Program-made: the position numbers and the translations under genes
The notes under the pieces: generated by a model
Told to the model about the DNA's origin: nothing
Database searches by the model: none
The model's input: the letters and a program-made list of their open reading frames with translations, nothing else
In this document: piece by piece, positions 6,916 through 15,893 of the stretch
Numbering within the stretch: position 1 is the first letter of the stretch
Layout: the number at the start of each line of letters is the position of its first letter
DNA from: Kordiimonas gwangyangensis DSM 19435 = JCM 12864
Lineage (GTDB): Bacteria; Pseudomonadota; Alphaproteobacteria; Sphingomonadales; Kordiimonadaceae
Direction of reading: 5' to 3'
NCBI RefSeq assembly: GCF_000375545.1
Contig: NZ_AQXF01000001.1
Location: 546,893 to 610,892, forward strand
DNA: 64,000 nt

Positions 6916-9294
6916 TTGTCCAGATCAACGCTGATTTCAGCAGTTTTTTGCAGTTTTGCATTGAGCGCATTTGTGGTTGGCACCACACCTGCTGCCGCAC
7001 AGGAGATGGCGGCGCCTTATCTGCGCGCAGAGGTCCGGACGGACACAGCGGTATGGGTTCACCTGATGAATCATGATCTGCCGATAGCGGTGAGTGACTG
7101 GCAACTGACCGACGCGGAAGGAACTGCGGTTCCCCTCGCGAGCGTACTGCCCAACACCCGCGACACGGCCCTTCTCACCCCGGCAAGCCCCATTGACCCG
7201 CGCCGGGTCTATTATGCCGCGGTGCCGAGCCTGGGCCTCAAAGTGCGGGTGCGCTTTGACGGCTGGTTCCGCACGCTCTATTCAGACAAAGCCTTGGGGG
7301 CGACCATCGCTGAAGACGGTGCGTCAACCACCTTCCGTGTATTTGCGCCGCGCGCCACTGGCGTGAAGCTCTACCTCTATGACGACAAGGATGACAAGCC
7401 TGACGGCGCGCGCGAGTCCATCGCCATGACGCGTGACAGCGATGGTGTGTTCGAAGCAACCCTGCCCGGCAACCTGAAGGGCACATGGTATGACTTCACC
7501 GCCCACGGCCCGTCGGACCCCGGCAATGAATTTTATGAGAAAATCCCCATACACATCAACGACCCCTATGCGCTGGTGCAGAACGAGAGTTACGGCAAAA
7601 GCCGGGTGTGGGACACCATAAAGCCCGCGCGTCCGCTGGCGCACGGCCGCCCGAAGATGGAGGACGTGGTCGCCTATGAAGTCCATATCCAGGATTTCAC
7701 CGACCTGCTGCCCGTGCCAGACAACCAGAAAGGCACCATTCCCGCAATGGCGGCGCCCGGGCTCACCAATAGTAAAGGCGAGCCTATCGGCTTCGATTAC
7801 CTCACAGATCTTGGTGTCAATGTGGTGCACCTGATGCCAATGCAGGAATTTCACCATTACCCGGACAGCGAATGGCAGGCAGAATTTGGAGATGACCCCG
7901 AGATGGCCGAGCTTGCTGTGGCAGCTGAGAACTACCAGTGGGGCTACAGCACCACCCATGCCTTCGCCATTGAGAATCGCTACCGCGAAAGAGGCAGCGA
8001 ACATGGGGCTGAGCGCCAACAGCTCGCCGACCTGATTGACGCCTTCCATGCGCGCGGCATCGCCGTGATTGTTGATATAGTGCCCAACCATACGGGCGAG
8101 GACATGCGCGGCGGCAAGGTGCCGCTCAACTGGAACGGCTTCGACAAGATGTATTATTACCGCACCGATGATGCGGGCAAACACATCGGGCCTTACGGCA
8201 ATGAGGTGAAGACCGAAGACCGGCCCATGGTGCAGCGCTGGCTTATCGACCAGGCCAAACACCTGATCGGTGCATTCGGTTTTGACGGTTTCCGGATCGA
8301 CCTCGCCGGCCAGCTTGACGAACAGACGCTCATCAAACTTCGCGCGGAAGTGGGTGACGATATCATCATCTATGGCGAACCATGGATTGACGTGACCGAC
8401 CCATATATCCGCGCTAACCCGGACTGGGACTGGTATAAGGAAGATGCGCCCATCACCTTCTTCCAGGACACTGCCCGCAATGCCTTCAAAGGCTCCCCCT
8501 TTGTGCTCGAGAACAAACGCACTGACCGCGGCTATGCAGGCGGCAACGCGAGCCTGCGCAAGGACGCCATGAAAGCGCTCGCCAACGATTACGAGGAAGA
8601 AAGCAAAAGCCCCAATCAGGGCCTGAATTACCTCGATATCCACGACAACTGGGCGCTGGCGGACCGGTTTGCCACATCGGACTGGGACGGCCGCAAGGGC
8701 GTGGACGCGGGCAATTACCGGATCGCTGCAACGCTGCTGTTCACAAGCCAAGGGCCCATCGTTATCCATGGCGGGTCTGAGATCATGCGCAGCAAGGGCC
8801 TGTCGAAAATCGAGGATGTGGTGAAATTCTCGTCTTCCGGCGAAGTACGCCTCAAGGGACGGGACGACACCTATAACCAGCGCGCACCCAACTGGTTCCA
8901 GTGGGAACAGGTGGGCGAGACCGAAGGGCCGAACAACTACAAGGCCATGCACGCCTTCTGGAAAGGGCTCATTGATTTCCGCCTGTCCGATGCCGGCAAG
9001 GTGTTCCGCAATGCGGAGCACATTGACGGCCTGTATCAGTGGATATTACCTGAAGATGAAAGCCTGCTCGGTTATATCGTCGGCGGCGAAGTGTTGGTGC
9101 TCTTGAACGTAGGCGAAGCGGACGGCGACTTCTCGGATGTACGGCTACCAGACGGCGAGTGGATGCTGATCGCGACCGATGATGCAGTCGACCATGTGAA
9201 CGGTGTCACGGGCGCACATGCGACTCTGCAGGGTGGTAAAAAACACAGCCTTGCAGTGCCCGCCGCCGGGGTGCGCATCTGGCGTAAAAAGTAA
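6916..9294 (+). CDS. Secreted pullulanase-type alpha-glucan debranching enzyme (GH13)
   Basis: 792 residues from a TTG start that has GGGGAGGG ahead of it and gives a clean signal peptide (to PAAAQE). Domain order: a beta-rich N-terminal part, a CBM48-like domain (FRVFAPRATGVKLYLYDD), then a GH13 barrel with YQWGYSTTHAF, which matches the pullulanase YNWGYDP region. Catalytic motifs: VDIVPNHTG (about residue 386), FRIDLAG with the nucleophile Asp (about 461), IYGEPW with the acid/base Glu (about 488) and IHDN (about 576). It would hydrolyse alpha-1,6 branches of starch or pullulan outside the cytoplasm. No sugar transporter or maltose gene is adjacent. A strong terminator follows. Confidence 0.93.
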   Translation: MSRSTLISAVFCSFALSAFVVGTTPAAAQEMAAPYLRAEVRTDTAVWVHLMNHDLPIAVSDWQLTDAEGTAVPLASVLPNTRDTALLTPASPIDPRRVYYAAVPSLGLKVRVRFDGWFRTLYSDKALGATIAEDGASTTFRVFAPRATGVKLYLYDDKDDKPDGARESIAMTRDSDGVFEATLPGNLKGTWYDFTAHGPSDPGNEFYEKIPIHINDPYALVQNESYGKSRVWDTIKPARPLAHGRPKMEDVVAYEVHIQDFTDLLPVPDNQKGTIPAMAAPGLTNSKGEPIGFDYLTDLGVNVVHLMPMQEFHHYPDSEWQAEFGDDPEMAELAVAAENYQWGYSTTHAFAIENRYRERGSEHGAERQQLADLIDAFHARGIAVIVDIVPNHTGEDMRGGKVPLNWNGFDKMYYYRTDDAGKHIGPYGNEVKTEDRPMVQRWLIDQAKHLIGAFGFDGFRIDLAGQLDEQTLIKLRAEVGDDIIIYGEPWIDVTDPYIRANPDWDWYKEDAPITFFQDTARNAFKGSPFVLENKRTDRGYAGGNASLRKDAMKALANDYEEESKSPNQGLNYLDIHDNWALADRFATSDWDGRKGVDAGNYRIAATLLFTSQGPIVIHGGSEIMRSKGLSKIEDVVKFSSSGEVRLKGRDDTYNQRAPNWFQWEQVGETEGPNNYKAMHAFWKGLIDFRLSDAGKVFRNAEHIDGLYQWILPEDESLLGYIVGGEVLVLLNVGEADGDFSDVRLPDGEWMLIATDDAVDHVNGVTGAHATLQGGKKHSLAVPAAGVRIWRKK

Positions 9295-9308
9295 GAAATC
9301 AAACGGTG

Positions 9309-9349
9309 AAGCAAGGGGTTGGCGCACTTTCGCCAGCCCTTGCTTTTTG
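9309..9349 (+). terminator. Intrinsic terminator after the pullulanase gene
   Basis: Arms AAGCAAGGGGTTGGCG (9309-9324) and CGCCAGCCCTTGCTT (9331-9345) form a stem of about 15 bp followed by a short T run. It separates the pullulanase gene from the MarR-GNAT operon. Confidence 0.88.
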
Positions 9350-9353
9350 TCTA

Positions 9354-9381
9354 TTGACGAACTTATATAAGTTCTTACATA
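9354..9381 (+). promoter_or_regulatory. Promoter with embedded palindromic operator for the MarR-GNAT operon
   Basis: A -35-like TTGACG (9354-9359) and a weak -10-like TACATA (9376-9381) bracket GAACTTATATAAGTTC (9359-9374), a perfect 16-bp palindrome. A dimeric MarR protein is encoded immediately downstream, so autorepression at this site is the simple inference. The -10 box is poor and the promoter is unproven. Confidence 0.6.
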
Positions 9382-9429
9382 TATTAACGAAGGGGTTCAT
9401 GTCACATAAGACTCTGGCGGGAGGCAATC

Positions 9430-10386
9430 ATGAGCATTCCAGACGAACTGTTTTTTGAACTTGGTATCGGTACACGCATGCGCCGGCTTTATGAGCAGAT
9501 GAGCGCGGACGCTGACCGGATCTATAAGGAAACCGGCACCGACTTCCGGGTCGGCTATTTTTATGTGGTCTTCGCTCTCCATAAGCGCGGCAGCATGCCG
9601 ATTTCCGAAATTTCACGCCTGGCAGGATTCTCCCACTCGGCTGTCAGCCAGACAGTGAAGAAGTTGATGAAATTCGGCTGGCTCGAGACCTGCTCGACTG
9701 AGGATGGCCGCCAGAAACTGGTGTCACTCACGGACGCCGGCAACAAGCTGATCGACGAGCTTATGCCGCTTTGGCTTGGCCTCGAACGTGCAGTGAAAAC
9801 CGCGATGAGCGAGGCAAATGTTGACCTTCTCGCCGCTCTTGACGGGCTTGAAAATGCTCTGAGAGGCAAAAGCATGTACGACCGCCTGCGCGAGGAACAG
9901 GTGATCCGCGACAAGCCTCCGTTCGAGATTGTGCCTTATGACATGGCCTATCGGCAGGCGTTTTATGACCTCAACATTGCCTGGGTGCGCCAGTATTTCA
10001 AAGTGGAACCCATTGACGAAAAGGTCCTGTCCGACCCTGAGGGCACCATCCTCGATAAAGGTGGGGAGATCTTCTTCGCGGTGGCGGACGGCAAGGCTGT
10101 CGGTGCCGTGGCGATGAAGGCCGAAGGCGACGGACGTTTTGAGCTTACAAAACTTGGCGTCGACCCCACGGTGCGCAAAGGCGGCATGGGCCGCGCACTG
10201 TGCGAAAAGGTCATCGAACGTTTCCGCGCGCGCGGCGGCAAAACGCTCTATCTCGAGACCAACACCGTACTGGCGCCCGCCATCGCGCTTTATGACAAGA
10301 TCGGCTTTGTCGCCATGGACCCACCGGTGCCAAGTCCTTATGAACGCGCGAACTATTACATGGAATGGCGGGAGCAGGCGGAATGA
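9430..10386 (+). CDS. MarR-family regulator fused to a GNAT acetyltransferase
   Basis: 318 residues. Residues 1-150 form a MarR winged helix with the recognition part ISEISRLAGFSHSAVSQTVKKLMKFGWLE and wing STEDGRQKLVSLTDAG. Residues 160-318 form a GNAT fold with the acetyl-CoA loop VRKGGMGRALCEKVI. Such fusions usually respond to or modify a small molecule or protein, but the substrate is unknown. It begins an operon: its TGA overlaps the ATG of the next gene (ATGA). The GNAT half is closely similar to the first half of the next protein, indicating a local duplication. A palindrome in the promoter suggests autoregulation. Confidence 0.9.
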   Translation: MSIPDELFFELGIGTRMRRLYEQMSADADRIYKETGTDFRVGYFYVVFALHKRGSMPISEISRLAGFSHSAVSQTVKKLMKFGWLETCSTEDGRQKLVSLTDAGNKLIDELMPLWLGLERAVKTAMSEANVDLLAALDGLENALRGKSMYDRLREEQVIRDKPPFEIVPYDMAYRQAFYDLNIAWVRQYFKVEPIDEKVLSDPEGTILDKGGEIFFAVADGKAVGAVAMKAEGDGRFELTKLGVDPTVRKGGMGRALCEKVIERFRARGGKTLYLETNTVLAPAIALYDKIGFVAMDPPVPSPYERANYYMEWREQAE

Positions 10387-11291
10387 AGATCGTTACCTAT
10401 AAGCCAGAGTACGCGCAGGCGTTCCGCGACCTGAACCTCGCCTGGCTTGAAAAATATTTCACGGTTGAGCCTGTGCACCTCAAGGTGCTGGATAACCCCG
10501 AAGGCACTATCATCGCGCCCGGCGGTGAGGTGTTCTTTGCACTGGAGGGCGATACAGTCGTGGGCACCGTTGCGGTGCGTGCCCTTGGTGAGGGCCGGTT
10601 TGAGCTAACCAAACTGGGTGTGGACCCTTCGGCGCAAGGCGGCGGTATTGGCCGCACATTGTGCGTAGCAGTGCTCGACTGGTTTCTGGAGCGCGGCGGC
10701 AAGACCCTGTTCCTTGAAACCCATACAAAGCTCAAGCCCGCCATGCGGCTTTATAAAAAACTGGGCTTTGAACTGACAACCAATCCGGATGCAGGCGGCT
10801 ATGCAGGTACGGACTGCTATATGGAATGGCGCGCGCCCGCGGTCGTCATCCACAAAGCGCAAACGTCCGGAGACATCGCAGCCTGCAAGGAGGTGTTCCG
10901 CGCCTTCTCAGAATGGCTGCCCATTGACCTTGGCTTCCAGAATTTCGAGGAAGAGATGGCGCGTTTCCCGGTGGGATATGTACACCTGCTGATCGCGAAG
11001 AAGGACGGCAAACCAGTAGGTGCTGTCGCCTTGAAAGAACATGATAAGGATACCTGCGAAATGAAGCGGCTTTACATGCTGCCCGAGGCGCAGGGCACCG
11101 GTGCAGGCCGCGCCATCTGCGAACGGCTGATGGCTGACGCCAAGGCGCTCGGATACAAGGTGATGCTGCTGGACAGCCTGAGGCGGCTTGACGCGGCGGT
11201 CGCGCTATACGTCAAGCTCGGGTTCGAGGAGATAGAGCCCTATAATTTCAACCCCGAGGACGACGTGGTCTATATGCGCAAGGCGCTTTAG
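10383..11291 (+). CDS. Tandem (two-domain) GNAT acetyltransferase
   Basis: 302 residues from the ATG at 10383, which overlaps the upstream stop (ATGA, translational coupling). Two GNAT domains: the first (residues 1-150, loop AQGGGIGRTLCVAVL) is a near copy of the GNAT half of the preceding gene, sharing VEP, NPEGTI/DPEGTI, GRFELTKLGVDP and GGKTLFLET-type blocks. The second (about 155-302, loop AQGTGAGRAICERLM) is distinct and ends VVYMRKAL. Substrates are unknown. Three GNAT domains and one MarR domain are thus produced from one transcript. A GTTAG-N5-CTAAC site lies 37 bases after the stop. Confidence 0.88.
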   Translation: MKIVTYKPEYAQAFRDLNLAWLEKYFTVEPVHLKVLDNPEGTIIAPGGEVFFALEGDTVVGTVAVRALGEGRFELTKLGVDPSAQGGGIGRTLCVAVLDWFLERGGKTLFLETHTKLKPAMRLYKKLGFELTTNPDAGGYAGTDCYMEWRAPAVVIHKAQTSGDIAACKEVFRAFSEWLPIDLGFQNFEEEMARFPVGYVHLLIAKKDGKPVGAVALKEHDKDTCEMKRLYMLPEAQGTGAGRAICERLMADAKALGYKVMLLDSLRRLDAAVALYVKLGFEEIEPYNFNPEDDVVYMRKAL

Positions 11292-11328
11292 GGCGATAAA
11301 TGCTGCCCTGCTTTATGGTTAATAAAGT

Positions 11329-11343
11329 GTTAGCAATTCTAAC
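11329..11343. promoter_or_regulatory. GTTAG-N5-CTAAC site, copy 1 (3' side of the marR gene)
   Basis: GTTAGCAATTCTAAC has the same half-sites as the site upstream of the MarR gene (11945-11959), and both are followed by NAAC. It lies in the 87-base space between the convergent GNAT-GNAT and MarR genes, an odd place for an operator. Confidence 0.45.
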
Positions 11344-11378
11344 CAACACCTTGGAATCGGGATGGTTGAGCCCTGGAC

Positions 11379-11864
11379 TTAGCCTTGCGAAGGCGCGGCA
11401 GGCGGCCCTGCCCGGCGCGCTTCCCGCGCACGCTTGGCAGCGCGTCCCGCAGACAGTGCAAGGATATCTGCCTGGTGGTCGCCAATGGCGGCCAGTAGCT
11501 GGGAGGCCGAACGCTCATACAGCTTGAGGCCGTCCCGCACCGCAACCTTGCCCTCATCAGTCAGACGAATGTGCTGGGTGCGGGCGTCAAGGCGGCTATG
11601 CTTGCGCTCCACCAGCCCTTCTTTTTCAAGCTTGGTCAGCATCGTGCTCGCGGACGCGCGGCGTACCGCCATGGCGTCAGCCAAATCACTGAGGCGCGGG
11701 CCAAACCGTTCCGTCTCGGTCTCCGCGCGCTGCACGTCAGATTCCAGAAGTCCAATGGTGCGCAGATACGCAAATTCATTGAAGGTTCGCCCCTCACTTG
11801 CGGCGTTAGCCCATTCAAGCGTGAGGAACCTGTGCACCTGTTCCAGCCAGTCAGCCTTACTCAT
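11379..11864 (-). CDS. MarR-family transcriptional regulator
   Basis: About 161 residues from the ATG at 11864 (MSKADWLEQ); a TTG at 11900 would add 12 residues. The winged helix covers LSDLADAMAVRRASASTMLTKLEKEGL, with the basic wing KHSRLDARTQHIRLTDEG, typical of MarR. The C-terminal tail is rich in Ala and Arg. The gene is convergent with the GNAT operon. Its promoter region contains a GTTAG-N5-CTAAC inverted repeat, so autoregulation is likely. Ligand and other targets are unknown. Confidence 0.88.
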   Translation of the reverse strand: MSKADWLEQVHRFLTLEWANAASEGRTFNEFAYLRTIGLLESDVQRAETETERFGPRLSDLADAMAVRRASASTMLTKLEKEGLVERKHSRLDARTQHIRLTDEGKVAVRDGLKLYERSASQLLAAIGDHQADILALSAGRAAKRAREARRAGPPAAPSQG

Positions 11865-11944
11865 ACCCCTCTGCCCCCAGAGTTGTCGGGTGAATTTCAA
11901 AGTCTCGAGTGTTGGCGCCCTACTCAGAACACAGCTAGCGCTCA

Positions 11945-11985
11945 GTTAGTTCGCCTAACAAACAACGATGACAGTGATATGTCAA
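11945..11985 (-). promoter_or_regulatory. Promoter and operator of the MarR gene (GTTAG-N5-CTAAC, copy 2)
   Basis: On the minus strand a perfect -35 TTGACA (11985-11980) precedes, at 17 bases, a poor -10 (TTTGTT) that overlaps the inverted repeat GTTAG-N5-CTAAC (11945-11959). The repeat would place a bound dimer over the promoter. Confidence 0.5.
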
Positions 11986-12011
11986 CTGCGACTTTAGATT
12001 GCTCGCACAAC

Positions 12012-12042
12012 AAAAAAGGCGGGAAACAAGCCCCGCCTTTCT
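12012..12042 (-). terminator. Intrinsic terminator of the flavin oxidoreductase gene
   Basis: Stem AAAGGCGGG (12015-12023) with CCCGCCTTT (12032-12040), followed on the minus strand by a T run; it begins about 22 bases after the stop of the upstream gene. Confidence 0.88.
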
Positions 12043-12063
12043 GGAATTCTATGCACGTGCACC

Positions 12064-13458
12064 TTAGTCGCCGCTAACGATGCGGTCCATCAACTGTTTT
12101 ACGCTCGGGATAAAGCCGTTCGAGTAGAACGGGTCAGAGCCGAAGCGGAACGCGTTGTGGCCAGCGAAGACGAGGTTCTCGTCCACGCTGCCGTCGTGGG
12201 CCACGTCTTCAAGCGTCTTCTGGATGCAGAAGCTGCGCGGGTCAGCGAGGCGGCCGGTCGAGTTTTTCTCGTTGGTCGCCCAGCTTGAGAAACGGCATTG
12301 GCTCAGGCAGCCTACACAGTCAGCCTGATCCTTGCGGATTTCGGCGCACTTGTCAGGCGTGACGAAGATGAGGCTGTTGTCCGGCGTTTTCATTGCGCGC
12401 TCATAACCTGCGGCGATCCAGTCACGCACTTTGCCCTCGTCCGCACGGCGCACGATGTAGGTTTTACGCTCGACCACCAGCTCGGTATCAAACTCGCCAT
12501 CTTTCTCGGTACGGAATTCAACCTGACGGTCGTTCCGCTGCACCAGCTCACCAATGAAGCTGTTTTTGAGTGCGGATGAGAAGAAACCGGTCGGGCTGAA
12601 GTTCTGCAAGAGCACGTCACCCGGCTTGAGGCTCAGAAGCTTCTGTTTCCATTTGTCGGAAATCGGGCTCTCTTTGGTCACGAGCGGGCGGGTACCGAAC
12701 TGGAACATGATCGGACCGAGATCCTTGTTGTCGATCCAGTCTTTCCACTCCTTGAGGTTCCACACACCACCGGCCATGATGATCGGCACATGGTCGAGAC
12801 CGAGCTTGCGCATGATCTGCCTGAGTTCCAGCACGCGTGGGAAAGGGTCACCCGGTTTGGTGGGATCTTCCGCGTTCGAGAGGCCGTTATGGCCGCCCGC
12901 AAGCCACGGGTCCTCATAAACAACGCCGCCAAGGCGTTCTGCGAAATTCTTGTAGGCGCGTTTCCACAAGAGGCCGAATGCGCGACCTGAGGAGACAATC
13001 GGGTAATAGTGTGCGCCGTATTTGCTGGTGAGCTCACCAAGCTTGAACGGCATACCGGCACCCGACGTAACGCCGTGGATCATGCCTTTGGTTTTCTCCA
13101 AGACTTCGTGCAGGATGCGCTGCGCGGAGCCGACTTCCCAAAGCATGTTGATATTGATCAGGCCTTCGCCTTTGGAGAGTTCCCACGCCTTGCGGACCTG
13201 GTCGATCGTGCCTTTGATCGAATACTGGACCATCTCTTCATGGCGATCTTTCCGTGTACGGCCAAGGTATTCGTGTGGCTCTACATTGCCATGCGCGTCA
13301 TACTGGTCTGCAATCACGGCCGAAATAGTACCGATACCGCCCGCTGCTGCCCATGGGCCGGAGCTAGCACCTGTCGAAATAGCGACCCCCTTGCCGCCTT
13401 CGATCAGTGGAAGCACTTCCTTGCCGCCAAGGCGGATGGAATTCAAACTGAAACTCAT
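12064..13458 (-). CDS. Nitronate monooxygenase-like NAD(P)H-dependent flavin oxidoreductase with C-terminal Cys cluster
   Basis: 464 residues from the ATG at 13458, preceded by GGGAG. The FMN-binding TIM barrel of the nitronate monooxygenase/2-nitropropane dioxygenase family (COG2070) is seen in GVAISTGASSGPWAAAGG, HGVTSGAGMPFKL, IIMAGGVWN and FQFGTRPLVTKES. It is about 100 residues longer than typical members. The extra C-terminal part contains C-x10-C-x2-C-x3-C-x22-C, the centre reading DCVGCLSQC, which could bind a metal or iron-sulfur cluster. The substrate is unknown and the family name should not be read as proof of nitronate oxidation. It is monocistronic with its own terminator. Confidence 0.85.
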   Translation of the reverse strand: MSFSLNSIRLGGKEVLPLIEGGKGVAISTGASSGPWAAAGGIGTISAVIADQYDAHGNVEPHEYLGRTRKDRHEEMVQYSIKGTIDQVRKAWELSKGEGLININMLWEVGSAQRILHEVLEKTKGMIHGVTSGAGMPFKLGELTSKYGAHYYPIVSSGRAFGLLWKRAYKNFAERLGGVVYEDPWLAGGHNGLSNAEDPTKPGDPFPRVLELRQIMRKLGLDHVPIIMAGGVWNLKEWKDWIDNKDLGPIMFQFGTRPLVTKESPISDKWKQKLLSLKPGDVLLQNFSPTGFFSSALKNSFIGELVQRNDRQVEFRTEKDGEFDTELVVERKTYIVRRADEGKVRDWIAAGYERAMKTPDNSLIFVTPDKCAEIRKDQADCVGCLSQCRFSSWATNEKNSTGRLADPRSFCIQKTLEDVAHDGSVDENLVFAGHNAFRFGSDPFYSNGFIPSVKQLMDRIVSGD

Positions 13459-13516
13459 CAAACTCTCCCAAACTTCAGGGTTCCGTAACGTTCCCTGAGC
13501 GCCCTCCCTAAAGGGC

Positions 13517-13549
13517 GAAACCGGCGTGATGGTAGCACACGCCGGTTTC
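13517..13549. terminator. Hairpin between pnp and the flavin oxidoreductase gene
   Basis: Perfect 12-bp arms GAAACCGGCGTG (13517-13528) and CACGCCGGTTTC (13538-13549) lie just downstream of pnp. There is no good T run on the minus strand, so it may be a processing or stability hairpin for the pnp messenger rather than a classical terminator. Confidence 0.55.
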
Positions 13550-13581
13550 ATTTCAATTAATTCACACCTCTGAGGGTGCTT

Positions 13582-15750
13582 TTAGTCGCGCTTGCCGCCT
13601 TTTTTCGGCGGAGGCGAAGCCTTCGGCGGACGGGCATCGGCGATCTCTTCGCCGGTTTCCTGGTCAACCACCCGCATGGAGAGGCGAACCTTGCCGCGGC
13701 CATCGATCTCGAGGCACTTGACGTAGACTTCATCACCTTCGTTCACGACGTCGGTCACTTTCTCTACCCGGTCTTCAACCAGTTCGGAGATGTGAACGAG
13801 GCCGTCACGGCTGCCCATGAAGTTTACAAAGGCACCGAAGTCCATGATGCGGACAACTTTACCATGGTAAATCACGCCAACTTCAGGCTCAGCCACAATG
13901 CCGATGATCCAGTTTTTCGCAGCTTCAATTTCAGATGCTACGCTGGACGCGATCTTGATCGTGCCGTCATCCTCAATATTGATCTTCGCACCGGTGGTTT
14001 CAACGATCTCACGGATCACTTTACCGCCAGTACCGATCACTTCACGGATTTTGTCCGTCGGGATCTTCATGGTTTCAATGCGCGGTGCATGCTCGGAAAG
14101 CTCGGTACGAGCACCGGTCAGCGCCTTGTTCATCTCATCAAGGATGTGGGCGCGGCCAGCATGTGCCTGGTGTAGCGCTTTTTCCATGATCTCACGGGTG
14201 ATGCCCGTGATCTTGATGTCCATCTGCAGTGCGGTAACACCTTTTTCGGTACCCGCAACTTTGAAGTCCATGTCGCCGAGGTGGTCTTCGTCACCCAAGA
14301 TATCGGAGAGAACTGCGAAGTCATCACCTTCCTTGATGAGGCCCATGGCGATACCGGAAACCGGACGGCTGATTGGAACGCCTGCGTCCATCATGGCGAG
14401 CGAAGCGCCACACACCGTTGCCATCGAGGAGGAACCGTTTGATTCGGTAATCTCTGATACGAGGCGGATGGTGTAGGGGAACTCTTCGCCTTGCGGCAGA
14501 ACTGCGCTGACGGCACGGAAAGCAAGCTTGCCGTGGCCAACTTCGCGGCGGCCGGTAAAGCCAACGCGGCCACACTCACCCACCGAGAACGGCGGGAAGT
14601 TGTAGTGCAGCATGAAGTTCGAACGCCAGCTACCTTCGAGCGCGTCGATGATCTGCTCATCTTCGCCAGTGCCGAGGGTTGCAACAACAAGTGCCTGCGT
14701 TTCACCGCGGGTGAAAAGCGCGGAGCCGTGGCTGCGTGGCAGAACGCCAACTTCGGATACAATCGAACGAACCTGGTCGAGCGAACGACCGTCGATACGC
14801 TTGCCGGTCTCAAGGATGTTGCCGCGCACGATGGAGCTTTCGAGCTTCTTCGTGAGGTCGCCAACCATCTGAGCGGTCAGGTCCGGGTTTGCTTCGAGGA
14901 TCGGCGCAACAGCTTCGGCGATTTTCACTTTGGCTTCGCTGATTTTCGCTACACGGTCCTGCTTGGTGGTGATCGTGTAGGCAGCGCGGAGGTCGTCTTC
15001 GCCAGCGTCTGCGATAGCAGCTTTGAGCGCGGACATGTCCGGACCTTCGGAAAGTTCCCAAGGCTCTTTCGCCGCAGCTTCAGCGAGTTCGATGATCGCG
15101 TCGATCACTTTTTTCGCAGCGTCGTGACCGAAGGACACAGCACCGAGCATCACTTCTTCCGAAAGCTCTTTTGCTTCCGATTCAACCATCAGAACTGCGT
15201 CAGAGGTGCCGGCAACAACGAGCTCAAGCTCGCTTTCCTTCACTTCTTCAAGCGTCGGGTTGAGGATGTATTCGCCGTCCTTGTAGCCAACTTTCGCACC
15301 AGCGATCGGGCCCATGAACGGGAGACCGGAGAGCGTGAGAGCTGCCGAAGCGCCGATCATGGCAACGATATCGCTATCGTTTTCAAGGTCGTGGCTCAGG
15401 ACCGTACAGATAACCTGTACCTCGTTTTTGAACCCATCCGGGAAAAGTGGGCGGATCGGACGGTCGATCAGGCGGCTGACGAGCGTTTCTTTTTCGGAAG
15501 GACGACCTTCGCGCTTGAAGAAACCACCCGGGATTTTGCCGGCTGCGTAGAATTTTTCGATGTAGTTTACCGTGAGCGGGAAGAAGTCCTGACCCGGTTT
15601 CACGGATTTGGCGCCCACCACGGTGCAGAGCACTTCGGTGTCACCATATTTGGCCATTACGGCGCCACTTGCTTGTCTTGCTACATGGCCGGTTTCGAGA
15701 ACCAGGGTACGGCCAGCCCATTCGATTTCTTTGCGATGAATATTGAACAT
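13582..15750 (-). CDS. pnp: Polyribonucleotide nucleotidyltransferase (PNPase)
   Basis: 722 residues, full length. It has two RNase PH domains (the second with [16 protein letters not shown] and [15 protein letters not shown]), an all-helical linker, then KH ([16 protein letters not shown]) and S1 ([20 protein letters not shown]) RNA-binding domains. PNPase degrades RNA 3' to 5' by phosphorolysis and is part of the degradosome. It follows rpsO as in most proteobacteria, with two hairpins in the 214-base spacer, one of which may terminate or process the rpsO transcript. It ends with a Pro/Lys-rich tail. Confidence 0.98.
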   Translation of the reverse strand: MFNIHRKEIEWAGRTLVLETGHVARQASGAVMAKYGDTEVLCTVVGAKSVKPGQDFFPLTVNYIEKFYAAGKIPGGFFKREGRPSEKETLVSRLIDRPIRPLFPDGFKNEVQVICTVLSHDLENDSDIVAMIGASAALTLSGLPFMGPIAGAKVGYKDGEYILNPTLEEVKESELELVVAGTSDAVLMVESEAKELSEEVMLGAVSFGHDAAKKVIDAIIELAEAAAKEPWELSEGPDMSALKAAIADAGEDDLRAAYTITTKQDRVAKISEAKVKIAEAVAPILEANPDLTAQMVGDLTKKLESSIVRGNILETGKRIDGRSLDQVRSIVSEVGVLPRSHGSALFTRGETQALVVATLGTGEDEQIIDALEGSWRSNFMLHYNFPPFSVGECGRVGFTGRREVGHGKLAFRAVSAVLPQGEEFPYTIRLVSEITESNGSSSMATVCGASLAMMDAGVPISRPVSGIAMGLIKEGDDFAVLSDILGDEDHLGDMDFKVAGTEKGVTALQMDIKITGITREIMEKALHQAHAGRAHILDEMNKALTGARTELSEHAPRIETMKIPTDKIREVIGTGGKVIREIVETTGAKINIEDDGTIKIASSVASEIEAAKNWIIGIVAEPEVGVIYHGKVVRIMDFGAFVNFMGSRDGLVHISELVEDRVEKVTDVVNEGDEVYVKCLEIDGRGKVRLSMRVVDQETGEEIADARPPKASPPPKKGGKRD

Positions 15751-15893
15751 TTTCTAACCTTTCAGCGGCTACCCGGGTATCGCACTTTACCTGCCGGATA
15801 ACCTCGGCGCCTCCCGTATGAAGACGCCCCGCTTTTTCATATATACCCCGGGCCTCCCGGATTAGAGGCCAAGGTGCTTTCTTAAATGCCAAA

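Noticed and set aside
7324-9021. Long open frame (565 codons) on the minus strand inside the pullulanase gene
   Set aside because: The plus strand encodes a full GH13 enzyme with all catalytic motifs; the minus frame is a GC-bias shadow with no recognisable motif.
14491-15801. 436-codon plus-strand frame opposite pnp
   Set aside because: pnp is complete and conserved on the other strand; the frame is compositionally biased with no family match by eye.
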